Shown piece by piece: positions 44,397-52,895 of a stretch of 64,000 nucleotides of DNA. The stretch's first letter is position 1. Each line of letters opens with the position of its first letter. The translations under genes and the position numbers were made by a program. The DNA is taken from positions 1,519,501-1,583,500 of the forward strand of contig NZ_CP081966.1 of NCBI RefSeq assembly GCF_019823065.1, written 5' to 3'. The DNA comes from Pseudomonas mosselii (GTDB lineage Bacteria; Pseudomonadota; Gammaproteobacteria; Pseudomonadales; Pseudomonadaceae). A model generated the notes under the pieces. That model did not search any database. It was not told the origin of the DNA and worked only from the letters and a program-made list of their open reading frames with translations.

Positions 44397-44527
44397 CTGT
44401 GGGAGCGGCCTTGCGTCGCGATAGGGCTGCGATGCAGCCCCAGGATGTGTGCCCGGTTCAAGATTGCCGGGGCCGCTTTGCGGCCCTTTCCGACCGGTCC
44501 GACGCCTCGGCAAGGCCGCTCCCACAG
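44397..44527. repeat. Inverted REP pair with internal stems
   Basis: The outer arms at 44397-44421 and 44509-44527 share GTGGGAGCGGCCTTGC in opposite orientation. Between them are a GGGCTGC...GCAGCCC stem and GGGGCCGCTTTGCGGCCC. It separates the convergent patatin and MlaA-type genes and likely acts as their transcript end. Confidence 0.75.
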
Positions 44528-44530
44528 CGC

Positions 44531-45346
44531 TTATTCGGCGATCTGCAACTTGCGCGCCTGGGTATACACATACCGTAGCTTCTCGTATTCGAACGGCGAG
44601 TTGGTCTGCCCGTAGCGGAAGTTGGTGCTGTAGCGCTTGTCCACCGCCCGCAGCACGGTGAGCTCCGGGTGGTCGCTGGCGGTGTCGGGCACGTTCAGGT
44701 AGTTGATCTCCTTCTCCCCCACGTAGTCGACCACCAGTCCGGTGGTATCGCGCAGGTTCGATGGCCCGAGGATCGGCAGCATCAGGTATGGCCCGTCCGG
44801 TACCCCGTAGAAGCCCAGGGTTTGGCCGAAGTCCTCGCTCTGCCGGGGCAGCCCCATCTTGGTCGCCGGGTCCCACAGGCCGCCGACACCGATGATGGTG
44901 TTGAACATCAGCCGCGCGGTGATTTCTGCTGAACGCTTGGGCTTGAGCTGCAGCACGCTGTTGAACAGGTTGGGCACGTCGCCCAGGTTGTTGAAGAAGT
45001 TGCTCACCCCGGTGCGCACGAAGCTGGGGGTGACGTAGCGGTAGCCATCGACCACCGGCAGGAACACCCACTGGTCGAAGCGGTAGTTGAAGTGGTAGAT
45101 GCGCCGGTTCAGCGACTCCAGCGGGTCGTAGATGTTCAGCGCGGCCAGGGTCGAGCGTTCGAACTCGCGCTGGTCCAGGCCGGGGTTGAACTTGAGTTCG
45201 CGCAGCGGATCGACGAAGCCGTCGGCCTCCACGGTCAGGGTTTCGGTCTTGTCGGCCTCGACCACGCTGGCACGCGGCGCGACTTCCTCGGCCAGGGCGC
45301 AGCCGCTGGCGAGCAGGGCGGTGACGAGCAGCAGTCTGTTAACCAC
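44531..45346 (-). CDS. MlaA/VacJ-family outer-membrane lipid-asymmetry protein
   Basis: A 271-residue MlaA (VacJ) family protein, which in other bacteria sits in the outer membrane and moves misplaced phospholipids inward with the Mla ABC system. The family core YDPLESLNRRIYHFNYRFDQWV, NFFNNLGDVPNLFNSVLQ and GFYGVPDGPYLMLPILGPS is clear. The N-terminus VVNRLLLVTALLASGCALAEE could be a lipoprotein (Cys after SG) or ordinary signal. I chose the GTG at 45346 (GGAG upstream, 8-nt overlap with the upstream gene). A longer ATG frame lies inside that gene. It forms an operon with a lipase-like protein. Confidence 0.9.
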   Translation of the reverse strand: MVNRLLLVTALLASGCALAEEVAPRASVVEADKTETLTVEADGFVDPLRELKFNPGLDQREFERSTLAALNIYDPLESLNRRIYHFNYRFDQWVFLPVVDGYRYVTPSFVRTGVSNFFNNLGDVPNLFNSVLQLKPKRSAEITARLMFNTIIGVGGLWDPATKMGLPRQSEDFGQTLGFYGVPDGPYLMLPILGPSNLRDTTGLVVDYVGEKEINYLNVPDTASDHPELTVLRAVDKRYSTNFRYGQTNSPFEYEKLRYVYTQARKLQIAE

Positions 45347-46637
45347 GGAAGAACTCCAGCATGGCGTCGCTGTTGACGCGGTAGTTGAGGTTGCCGCAAT
45401 GGCCGCCATGGGGGTAGAGCGTCAGCCGTTCGCCGAACACCCGGCGCAGGAAACCGATGTCGCCGGGGCCGAGGATCACGTCGTCGGCGTTATGCATCAC
45501 GGCGATCTTGGGGCTGGCGCGCAGGTAGTCCTCCAGCGCGTACAGGCTCACCTGGTCGACCAGTTGCAGCAGGCTGTTGCCGTCGGTGCGCGCCCGCCAC
45601 ATGGGGATCACCTGCTCGGTCAGATAGCAGTCGAAGTCGCATTGCAGCGCCCGTTTGAAGAACGGCTCCAGGCTGCTGCCCTCGGTAATCGGGAACTTAG
45701 GCGGAATGATCAGGCCACGGCGGTTGATCAGGTCGGAGGTGAAGGCAATGTCGGCGGCCGAGAAGCGGAACGAAGTGCCGATGAGCATGGCCATCTGTTC
45801 ATTGGACAGGTGTTGGCGCGACTTCTGGAAGTCATACAGCAGCGCTTCGTTGAGGTCGATGTAGCCCTTGTCCTGGAAGTAACGGGTCAGTTTCTCCAGC
45901 ATCAACTCATAGAAGGTGGTGCTGCGGTCGATGCCCTTGACCCGGGTCTGCACCAGCTTGTCCAGGTTGGTGATCGAGGTGTACAGGTTGACCGGCGGGT
46001 TGAGCAGCAGCACGCGCTTGAAGTTGAAGCTCTGGCGGGTTTCGTCGAGCTTGCTGACGAACGCCGCGTCCAGCGCCCCGAGGCTGTAGCCGGTGAGGTA
46101 GTACTCGCTGACCGGCAGGCGTGCCTGCTGGGCGCGCACCGCTTGCATGACCCGGTACAGGTCCTTGGCGTCCTCGCTGGTCACCCCGGGAGTGGCGAAG
46201 CGCGAAGCGGCGCTCATGAAGTCCCAGCTGGTCGGCGATGACAGCTGCACCACGTGGTAGCCGGCCTGGTAGAACAGTTTCTTCAGGTACTCGTTGATGC
46301 TGCTGGAGTAGGGCGCGCCGGTACCGGCGATCAAGAAGATCAACGGCGCCTCGTGGTCCTGCTTGGCCAGGCGGTAGCGCAGTTTCTTCACCGACCAGAA
46401 GTTGTCGGGCAGGGTGAACTCGCGCTCCGGGCGCAGGGTAAGGCTGTAGTCGGCCTGGTCGATATCGTCGTCGCTGGGCAGCGTCGGGCGCTGTTCAGGC
46501 GGCGTGGTGGCGATGGTCGCCTCGAACGGGTTGGTCAACGGATAGCCGTAGCTCGCCGCGTCGATATCCCGCGCCGATGCGGCCGCAGCCAGGAGCAGGC
46601 CGCCGAGCAGGGCGGCGAGGCGCAAAGATCGAAGCAT
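45339..46637 (-). CDS. Exported alpha/beta-hydrolase paired with MlaA-type protein
   Basis: A 432-residue secreted or periplasmic alpha/beta-hydrolase. The signal peptide ends near AAAASARD. A lipase-type nucleophile elbow GYSLG has Ser185, the likely acid is in VMHNADDVILG and the final His in LYPHGGHCG, all in the right order. The ATG at 46637 has GGGGGA upstream. It overlaps the MlaA-type gene by 8 nt, so translation is probably coupled; a role on phospholipids or another envelope ester is plausible but inferred. I do not know a characterised homologue. Confidence 0.82.
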   Translation of the reverse strand: MLRSLRLAALLGGLLLAAAASARDIDAASYGYPLTNPFEATIATTPPEQRPTLPSDDDIDQADYSLTLRPEREFTLPDNFWSVKKLRYRLAKQDHEAPLIFLIAGTGAPYSSSINEYLKKLFYQAGYHVVQLSSPTSWDFMSAASRFATPGVTSEDAKDLYRVMQAVRAQQARLPVSEYYLTGYSLGALDAAFVSKLDETRQSFNFKRVLLLNPPVNLYTSITNLDKLVQTRVKGIDRSTTFYELMLEKLTRYFQDKGYIDLNEALLYDFQKSRQHLSNEQMAMLIGTSFRFSAADIAFTSDLINRRGLIIPPKFPITEGSSLEPFFKRALQCDFDCYLTEQVIPMWRARTDGNSLLQLVDQVSLYALEDYLRASPKIAVMHNADDVILGPGDIGFLRRVFGERLTLYPHGGHCGNLNYRVNSDAMLEFFRG

Positions 46638-46853
46638 GTAGTCCCCCAAGGAAAACGCAAGGTCGTGCAATACGCAGGCTAGGACCACGGCGTGTTGGAC
46701 AAAGTTGCCCGTTGCCCTGTCGTTCGTCGCACAAGATGTTGCCGCGCCGGACAACATTTGTCTTGTGCAACATAGCTGCAGGGCCATGATTTTGCCTTGT
46801 CGCGGCCCGTGGGCGATCATGCAATGCTTAGATTACCGCTATTGGAGATCCGC

Positions 46854-47228
46854 ATGGCGCGTTGGTGGCCAGTCGTTGCCCTGTTGCTGTTCCTGCCCTT
46901 GTGGCTGGCCGCCAGTTATGGCGTGCGTTATGGGCTGATGGAGGATGCCCGGTGGGTCGGGCTGTGCAGCGTGCCGGGAGAGGTCTGGCAATGCCAGGCG
47001 CGTTCGCTGCTGGGCTTGGGGATACATTTCCAGGCCATTGCCTGGGGGGCATTGGGGTTGGCGTTGCTCAGCCAACTGACGCCTGGCCGAGGCGGGTGGT
47101 GGCTGGCGGCGCTGGCGCTGCTGTTCGGGATTCCGGCACTGGTGCTCTATACCGCGAGCATCGCGGTGTTTGCCGTGGTATTGGCGGGATTGCGGCTGGT
47201 CCGGCAAGCCGGCTCTCACAGGGCATGA
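46854..47228 (+). CDS. Hypothetical inner-membrane protein (124 aa)
   Basis: A 124-residue protein with about four hydrophobic helices (residues 4-25, 50-72, 80-98, 99-118) and a loop with two Cys (WVGLCSVPGEVWQCQARS) that could form a disulfide in the periplasm. GGAG lies before the ATG at 46854. It is divergent from the hydrolase gene. No family recognised; codon use is normal for the neighbourhood. Confidence 0.7.
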   Translation: MARWWPVVALLLFLPLWLAASYGVRYGLMEDARWVGLCSVPGEVWQCQARSLLGLGIHFQAIAWGALGLALLSQLTPGRGGWWLAALALLFGIPALVLYTASIAVFAVVLAGLRLVRQAGSHRA

Positions 47229-47236
47229 CGCCTGGC

Positions 47237-47278
47237 CTGTGGGAGCCGGCATGCCGGCGAATCGAGGACGAAGTCCTC
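47237..47278. repeat. REP element plus terminator-like stem
   Basis: GTGGGAGCCGGCATGCCGGC (47239-47258) is a third REP subtype, followed by GAGGAC-GAA-GTCCTC (47264-47278), a perfect 6-bp hairpin. Together they separate the convergent membrane-protein and GH17-type genes. Confidence 0.7.
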
Positions 47279-47287
47279 GCAATCGGT

Positions 47288-48841
47288 TCACGCCAAGCGC
47301 AGTTTGAGGCTTCGCCATAACGCGCCAGCCATCAACACGCTGACCACCGCCCAGCCCCATGCCTGTCGATTCGCCAACCCTTCCTGGAACAACTGCGGTG
47401 CCACTCCAGCGCCCACGATAAAGGCCAGCAACGCCACCTCCGCCCGCCGCGCCGGCACCGGTCGCAGCAGATAGACCACCGCCGGCAACAGCAACGCCGC
47501 GCTGGGAAAGCTGCGATAACGCGGGTCGAACACCATCGCCAGCATGCTCACTGCCGCGGCGAATCCCGCCGCCAGCAACCAGGTGCCCGCGTGCGCCTCG
47601 AGCCAGGTGAACAGCCGCTGGCGCCAGCCGTCTGGACGAGCCAGGGCCAGTGCGCCGTGGGCCAGCACCAACAGGTTCAAGCCAGCCAGGGCACCCGCCC
47701 ACAGCCACTCCCCGACAAAGCGGGCATTGGTGCGCATCAGTTCCCCCCACAGCCCCAGGCTGCCGGCACCCAGGGCCGCCAGCAACGGCAGCAGCAGGGC
47801 GGCACGGCGGCTTGCCGGGCGCCCGGCCAGGGTCAGGGTCGCCAGCATCAGCAACACGCTGGCCAGCAACCACTGCGGCCACAACGCCAGGTTGCTCACC
47901 GGCCCTTCGAGCACGACCTTGTCCTGGCGGTCGGCATCGTATAGCCCCCAGTAGCCGCCCACGGCGCCTTCGCTGGCACGTTTCCAGGGCTGGTCGAATG
48001 CCTCGATCAGGTTGTAGCGCCAGCCGTTGGCTTCGGCCAAGGCGACGAAGCCGCGGATGAAACGCGCCTCGTTGACCCGGCTCGGCTCGGCGGTTTCGCG
48101 CTGGCGTCCTTCGCTGGGCCAGCCGGTCTCGCCGATCAGGACGTCCTTGGGCGCGAAGCGGTTGCCGAACACCTGGCGCACCTCGGCCACATGGGCCAGC
48201 GCCGCATCGATGCCACGCGGGTCGTCTTCCCAGTAGGGCAACAGGTGGATGGTGAGGAAGTCCACCGCCGGTGCGATCTGCGGGTGTTGCAGCCAGAATT
48301 CCCAGACGTCGGCGTAGGTCACCGGCACCTTGACCTGGCTTTTCACTTTCTCGATCAGCCCGGCCAGGCGCTCGCCGGTGACTTCCTTGCGCAGCAGCGC
48401 CTCGTTGCCGACGATCACCGCGCTGACCACGTCGGGGTTGGCGTTGGCCGCGGCGATAAGCCGTTCGACTTCCTTGTCGGTGTCCATCGGGTTGGCGTTG
48501 ACCCAGGCGCCGAGCATCACCTTCAGGCCATGCTGGCGGGCCAGCGCCGGGATTGCCTCAAGGCCGGTCATCGAATAGGTGCGGATGCACTGGAATCGCT
48601 CGCTCAGCAACGCCAGGTCGGCGTCCATGCGCGCCGGGCGTAGGCGAAACGGCTGGTCGAACGGCGACTGGTCCTTGTCGAAGGGGGTGTAGGACGCGCA
48701 CTGCAGCTTGTGCGTCGGGCTCGCCGCATCAGGCAGGTGCACCGGCTTGCCGAGGCCGTACCAGAGCGCCCACAGGCCGCCAAGGGCGAGCAGGCAGGCG
48801 AGCAGGTACGCAGGCAGGAGCAGTCGGGTGTTACTGGGCAT
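47288..48841 (-). CDS. Membrane-bound GH17-type beta-glucan enzyme
   Basis: A 517-residue protein. A membrane anchor (about 8-28) is followed by a GH17-like (beta-1,3-glucanase/transglycosylase) TIM-barrel domain up to about residue 310, with the catalytic pair probably in VIVGNEALL (acid/base Glu) and VLIGETGWPSEG (nucleophile Glu). The C-terminal 200 residues carry about eight further membrane helices. Similar Pseudomonas proteins act in cyclic or branched beta-glucan synthesis, sometimes with NdvB-like partners, none of which is adjacent here. The ATG at 48841 avoids a longer N-terminus with no signal-like features. Confidence 0.82.
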   Translation of the reverse strand: MPSNTRLLLPAYLLACLLALGGLWALWYGLGKPVHLPDAASPTHKLQCASYTPFDKDQSPFDQPFRLRPARMDADLALLSERFQCIRTYSMTGLEAIPALARQHGLKVMLGAWVNANPMDTDKEVERLIAAANANPDVVSAVIVGNEALLRKEVTGERLAGLIEKVKSQVKVPVTYADVWEFWLQHPQIAPAVDFLTIHLLPYWEDDPRGIDAALAHVAEVRQVFGNRFAPKDVLIGETGWPSEGRQRETAEPSRVNEARFIRGFVALAEANGWRYNLIEAFDQPWKRASEGAVGGYWGLYDADRQDKVVLEGPVSNLALWPQWLLASVLLMLATLTLAGRPASRRAALLLPLLAALGAGSLGLWGELMRTNARFVGEWLWAGALAGLNLLVLAHGALALARPDGWRQRLFTWLEAHAGTWLLAAGFAAAVSMLAMVFDPRYRSFPSAALLLPAVVYLLRPVPARRAEVALLAFIVGAGVAPQLFQEGLANRQAWGWAVVSVLMAGALWRSLKLRLA

Positions 48842-49057
48842 CGGGCAGTCCGTCGTCAAGCACAAAGGGCTAGATGATAGCCGCAAATGACCGGCGCCAA
48901 GCCTTTGGCATGCAAGGATCGCGCAGGTCGATCGAGTGTCATGGCGTTAATGGCACAGTGCTGTCGCTGATCGTTCGCTGGAGGTCGCTGACAGAGCAGG
49001 TCGTGCGCGGGGGCAGGTCGATGATGCTCTCTCCAAGACCTGACGAGGGATGCTTTG

Positions 49058-49918
49058 ATGGCGACTTTTACAAGAGTACGACGTTTCCTGAGTGTGGGCG
49101 CCGCCCTGGTATTGACCATGAGCACTGCGCAGGCCATGGCCAAGGAAGTGAGCATCGGTTACGTGGATGGCTGGTCGGACAGCGTGGCCACGACCAACGT
49201 GGCCGCCGAAGTGATCAGGCAGAAACTCGGCTATGACGTGAAGCTGCAGGCCGTGGCCACCGGGATCATGTGGCAGGGCGTGGCCACCGGCAAGCTCGAT
49301 GCCATGCTTTCGGCCTGGCTGCCGGTGACCCATGGCGAGTACTGGGCCAAGAACAAGGACAACGTCGTCGACTACGGACCGAACTTCAAGGATGCCAAGA
49401 TCGGCCTGATCGTCCCCGAGTACGTCAAGGCCAACAGCATCGCCGACCTCAAGACCGATGCCAGCTTCAAGAACAAGATCGTCGGCATCGATGCCGGCTC
49501 CGGGGTCATGCTCAAGACCGAGCAGGCCATCAAGGACTACGACCTGACCGGCTACAAACTGACGGCCAGTTCCGGCGCGGCGATGACCGCCGAGCTGGGC
49601 CGCTCCTACGCCAAGCAGCAGTCCATCGCCGTGACCGGCTGGGTGCCGCACTGGATGTTCGCCAAGTGGAAGCTCAAGTTCCTCGAGGATCCCAAGGGCG
49701 TGTACGGCGCCGCCGAGACGGTCAACAGCATCGGCAGCAAGGAACTGGCGAGCAAGGCGCCGGAAGTGGCCGAGTTCCTGAAGAGATTCCAGTGGCAGTC
49801 CAAGGACGAGATCGGCGAAGTGATGTTGGCGATTCAGGAAGGCGCCAAGCCGGAGGCCGCGGCCAAGGACTGGCTGGCCAAGCATCCGGAGCGGGTCAAG
49901 GAGTGGACCGGCAAGTGA
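49058..49918 (+). CDS. Betaine/choline-type periplasmic binding protein, orphan
   Basis: A 286-residue OpuAC-family substrate-binding protein for quaternary amines (choline, betaine, carnitine). The signal peptide ends near AQAMA. KEVSIGYVDGWSDSVATTNVAAEVIRQKLGYDV and TGWVPHWMFAKWKLKFLEDPKG carry the Trp-rich residues that form the aromatic ligand box. The ATG follows GAGGGATGCTTTG. No ATPase or permease gene lies beside it, so it would have to work with a transporter encoded elsewhere, as several orphan binding proteins do in Pseudomonas. Confidence 0.88.
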   Translation: MATFTRVRRFLSVGAALVLTMSTAQAMAKEVSIGYVDGWSDSVATTNVAAEVIRQKLGYDVKLQAVATGIMWQGVATGKLDAMLSAWLPVTHGEYWAKNKDNVVDYGPNFKDAKIGLIVPEYVKANSIADLKTDASFKNKIVGIDAGSGVMLKTEQAIKDYDLTGYKLTASSGAAMTAELGRSYAKQQSIAVTGWVPHWMFAKWKLKFLEDPKGVYGAAETVNSIGSKELASKAPEVAEFLKRFQWQSKDEIGEVMLAIQEGAKPEAAAKDWLAKHPERVKEWTGK

Positions 49919-49943
49919 TGGCTTGAGATGGGGCTGCCGTGCA

Positions 49944-50020
49944 GCCCTTTCGCCGGCAAGCCGGCTCCCGCAGTGTCGGCGCAGATCCCCTGTCGGAGCC
50001 GGCTTGCCGGCGAAAAGGGC
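49944..50020. repeat. Inverted repeat pair (CCGGCTTGCCGGCGAA subtype)
   Basis: Two arms (49944-49968 and 49995-50020) with core GCCGGCTTGCCGGCGAA face each other around a 26-nt spacer, after the binding-protein gene and before the actP promoter. Confidence 0.8.
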
Positions 50021-50072
50021 GCGCAGCGTCCCCAGGATTTGTTACCGATCTTGCAAAACACCGTTGCATCTA

Positions 50073-50087
50073 AGACTAAGGTCGTCT
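50073..50087. promoter_or_regulatory. Inverted repeat upstream of DUF485-actP
   Basis: AGAC-N7-GTCT lies 70-85 nt before the DUF485 start, in a place suited to an activator. It could be a site for the LuxR-type regulator (ErdR/CrbR) partner of the MxtR-type kinase; the match is only four bases per arm, so this is weak. Confidence 0.3.
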
Positions 50088-50157
50088 GGTTGGCGTCCAG
50101 CGGCAGCATAAAGTTGGAGTCGGGTTCTCCCTACTCTGTGCTGCTAGGACAAAAACA

Positions 50158-50469
50158 ATGAATGACAGCATTTACCAATCGATACAGAACAGTCCGCGCT
50201 TCAAGGAACTGGTCACCAAGCGTGAGCGCTTCGCCTGGATTCTCTCGGCGATCATGCTCGGCCTGTACTGCGCCTTCATCCTCCTCATCGCCTATGGCCC
50301 GCACGTGCTGGGCGCCAAGCTCAGCCCCGATTCGTCCATCACCTGGGGCATTCCCCTGGGCGTCGGCCTGATTGTCTCGGCCTTCGTGCTCACCGCGCTC
50401 TACGTGCGTCGCGCCAACGGCGAGTTCGATGAACTGAACAAGGCCATTCTCGAGGAGGCCAAGCAATGA
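50158..50469 (+). CDS. DUF485 membrane protein (YjcH-like)
   Basis: A 103-residue inner-membrane protein with two helices (about 27-47 and 62-82) and the DUF485 signature [25 protein letters not shown]485 proteins are nearly always encoded just before acetate/solute symporters such as ActP and are thought to assist them. Its stop overlaps the actP start by 4 nt (ATGA), implying coupled translation. Confidence 0.93.
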   Translation: MNDSIYQSIQNSPRFKELVTKRERFAWILSAIMLGLYCAFILLIAYGPHVLGAKLSPDSSITWGIPLGVGLIVSAFVLTALYVRRANGEFDELNKAILEEAKQ

Positions 50470-52130
50470 TCCGTCACGCCAAAGCCCTGGCCGTCCTGGC
50501 CTGCGGTGCCTTCGCACCCGCCGTGTGGGCCGCCGATGCCCTGACCGGCGAGGTGCAGAAACAGCCGCTGAACGTCTCGGCGATCGCCATGTTCGTGGCT
50601 TTCGTCGCCTTCACCCTGGGCATTACCTACTGGGCCTCCAAACGCAACAAGTCGGCGGCCGACTATTACGCCGCCGGCGGCAAGATCACTGGCTTCCAGA
50701 ACGGCCTGGCGATCGCCGGCGACTATATGTCGGCGGCCTCGTTCCTGGGTATTTCCGCGCTGGTGTTCACCTCGGGCTACGACGGTCTGATCTACTCCAT
50801 CGGCTTCCTCGTCGGCTGGCCGATCATCCTGTTCCTGATCGCCGAGCGCCTGCGCAACCTGGGCAAGTACACCTTTGCCGACGTGGCCTCGTATCGTCTC
50901 GGGCAGAAGGAAATCCGCACCCTGTCGGCCTCGGGCTCGCTGGTGGTGGTGGCGTTCTACCTGATCGCGCAGATGGTCGGTGCCGGCAAGCTCATTGAGC
51001 TGCTGTTCGGCCTGGACTACCACGTGGCGGTGATCCTGGTGGGCATCCTGATGTGCCTGTACGTGCTGTTCGGCGGCATGCTCGCCACCACCTGGGTGCA
51101 GATCATCAAGGCGGTGCTGCTGCTGTCCGGTGCCAGCTTCATGGCGCTGATGGTGATGAAACACGTGGGCTTCGACTTCAACACCCTGTTCTCCGAAGCG
51201 ATCAAGGTGCATGCCAAGGGCGAGGCGATCATGAGCCCGGGCGGCCTGGTCAAGGATCCGATCTCGGCGTTCTCGCTGGGCTTGGCGCTGATGTTCGGCA
51301 CCGCGGGCCTGCCGCACATCCTGATGCGCTTCTTCACCGTCAGCGACGCCAAGGAAGCGCGCAAGTCGGTGCTCTACGCCACCGGTTTCATCGGCTACTT
51401 CTACATCCTGACCTTCATCATCGGCTTCGGCGCGATCCTGCTCGTCAGCACCAATCCCGACTTCAAGGACGCCGCCGGCGCCCTGATCGGCGGCAACAAC
51501 ATGGCGGCGGTGCACTTGGCCGATGCCGTGGGTGGCAGCGTGTTCCTCGGCTTCATCTCGGCAGTGGCCTTCGCCACCATCCTGGCGGTGGTCGCCGGCC
51601 TGACCCTGGCCGGTGCCTCGGCGGTGTCCCATGACCTGTACGCCAGTGTCTGGCGCAAGGGCAAGGCCAACGACAAAGACGAGATCCGCGTGTCGAAGAT
51701 CACCACCATCGCCCTGGGCGTGCTGGCGATTGGTCTGGGCATCCTGTTCGAGAAGCAGAACATCGCCTTCATGGTCGGCCTGGCCTTCTCCATCGCCGCC
51801 AGCTGCAACTTCCCGGTGCTGCTGCTCTCGATGTATTGGAAGAAGCTGACCACCCGCGGCGCCATGATCGGTGGCTGGATGGGCCTGATCAGCGCGGTGG
51901 GCCTGATGATTCTCGGCCCGACCATCTGGGTGCAGATCCTCGGTCACGAGAAAGCCATCTACCCGTACGAGTACCCGGCGCTGTTCTCGATGATCATCGC
52001 TTTCGCCGGCATCTGGTTCTTCTCGGTTACCGACAAGTCCAAGGCTGCCGAGAACGAGCGCGCGCTGTTCTTCCCACAGTTCGTCCGCTCGCAGACCGGC
52101 CTGGGAGCCAGTGGCGCGGTATCGCACTGA
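50466..52130 (+). CDS. actP: Cation/acetate symporter ActP
   Basis: A 554-residue SLC5-family symporter for acetate and similar short monocarboxylates. A cleavable-looking N-terminus (to about WAADAL) is followed by 13 helices. The SSS motif region [48 protein letters not shown] is diagnostic. It works with the preceding DUF485 protein. In other Pseudomonas the MxtR/ErdR (CrbS/R) system induces acetate uptake and activation genes; the kinase gene in this window is a likely controller. Confidence 0.95.
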   Translation: MIRHAKALAVLACGAFAPAVWAADALTGEVQKQPLNVSAIAMFVAFVAFTLGITYWASKRNKSAADYYAAGGKITGFQNGLAIAGDYMSAASFLGISALVFTSGYDGLIYSIGFLVGWPIILFLIAERLRNLGKYTFADVASYRLGQKEIRTLSASGSLVVVAFYLIAQMVGAGKLIELLFGLDYHVAVILVGILMCLYVLFGGMLATTWVQIIKAVLLLSGASFMALMVMKHVGFDFNTLFSEAIKVHAKGEAIMSPGGLVKDPISAFSLGLALMFGTAGLPHILMRFFTVSDAKEARKSVLYATGFIGYFYILTFIIGFGAILLVSTNPDFKDAAGALIGGNNMAAVHLADAVGGSVFLGFISAVAFATILAVVAGLTLAGASAVSHDLYASVWRKGKANDKDEIRVSKITTIALGVLAIGLGILFEKQNIAFMVGLAFSIAASCNFPVLLLSMYWKKLTTRGAMIGGWMGLISAVGLMILGPTIWVQILGHEKAIYPYEYPALFSMIIAFAGIWFFSVTDKSKAAENERALFFPQFVRSQTGLGASGAVSH

Positions 52131-52146
52131 TACCTTGAGCTGAACA

Positions 52147-52178
52147 CACAATGCCCCGGCCTATGCCGGGGCATTGTG
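52147..52178 (+). terminator. Strong hairpin after actP
   Basis: CACAATGCCCCGGC and its complement form a 14-bp stem with a 4-nt loop (CTAT), shortly after the actP stop. A mixed CTTTC follows. It is probably the rho-independent or processing end of the DUF485-actP transcript. Confidence 0.75.
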
Positions 52179-52329
52179 CTTTCAGAGTTGTCGCATTACC
52201 TGCCGCTAGGAAATTTCTTAGGCCCGCTCGGAACGGTCTTAGTCATCGCCGCGACGTGTTCGCCAATACTTCTCCTCACCCGCTGGCCGCGCGCCGGCAG
52301 GCATTGACCAATTTAAGGAGATCAGATTC

Positions 52330-52809
52330 GTGAACCGCACGTTACTCGCCCTTCCCCTGGCCATGTTCTTCGCAGGCTCCGCTTTTGCGGTGGACCCGAT
52401 CGAGAAGCAGGTACAGGTGACCGCCCAGGTGCCGACCGACGCTTTCTTCGTCGAGCCGGTAGGCGGCAACTGGATGAACGACCCGCAGGAAATGGCCTGG
52501 AACTCGTATCAGGCCAAGCTCGATCCGATCCGCAAGCAATTGCAGGTCAAGAGCACTGTGGGCCCGATCACCGCCTATCTGGTTTCGCCGGCGGTCATCG
52601 CCAGCGGCACCGAAAACATCGGCCTCGACGTCAAGGTCGGCGACACCGTGCTGCAGACCACCCCGGCCGAAGTCGTCAGCGCCACCCAGGCGGCACCGGG
52701 CGCGATCATCGGCTTCGAGGTGGCGGCCCAGCCCGCGCCGGCGAGCGGTTATGTGCCTGGCAATTACCAGGGCCTGGTGAGCATGATCTTCGAAACCGCC
52801 GCACCCTGA
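52330..52809 (+). CDS. CS1-type (alpha) fimbrial major subunit
   Basis: A 159-residue exported pilin. A signal peptide MNRTLLALPLAMFFAGSAFA precedes the mature start VDPIEKQVQVTAQVP, which matches the donor-strand region of CS1/CFA-I-type pilins (EKxITVTAxVD pattern). There are no Cys, as in that family, unlike type 1 pilins. It would polymerise by donor-strand exchange to form the fimbrial shaft. A GTG start has a strong AAGGAG. It is the first gene of a four-gene chaperone-usher operon. Confidence 0.87.
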   Translation: MNRTLLALPLAMFFAGSAFAVDPIEKQVQVTAQVPTDAFFVEPVGGNWMNDPQEMAWNSYQAKLDPIRKQLQVKSTVGPITAYLVSPAVIASGTENIGLDVKVGDTVLQTTPAEVVSATQAAPGAIIGFEVAAQPAPASGYVPGNYQGLVSMIFETAAP

Positions 52810-52895
52810 GCCTTCTCTCTTCGTTCATCCGTTGTTCCCCCTGACCCTCGGCTCCCGCCGAGGGACGGGTGGGTATTGCCTGCAAGCGACACCTC

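Noticed and set aside
43248..45071. 607-codon minus-strand frame spanning the patatin gene and REP region
   Set aside because: It crosses a REP pair and opposes a patatin with all catalytic motifs; no coding signal of its own.
33333..50020. Repeated palindromes considered as CRISPR repeats
   Set aside because: Copies are dispersed singly or as facing pairs between genes, with no regular spacers and no cas genes.
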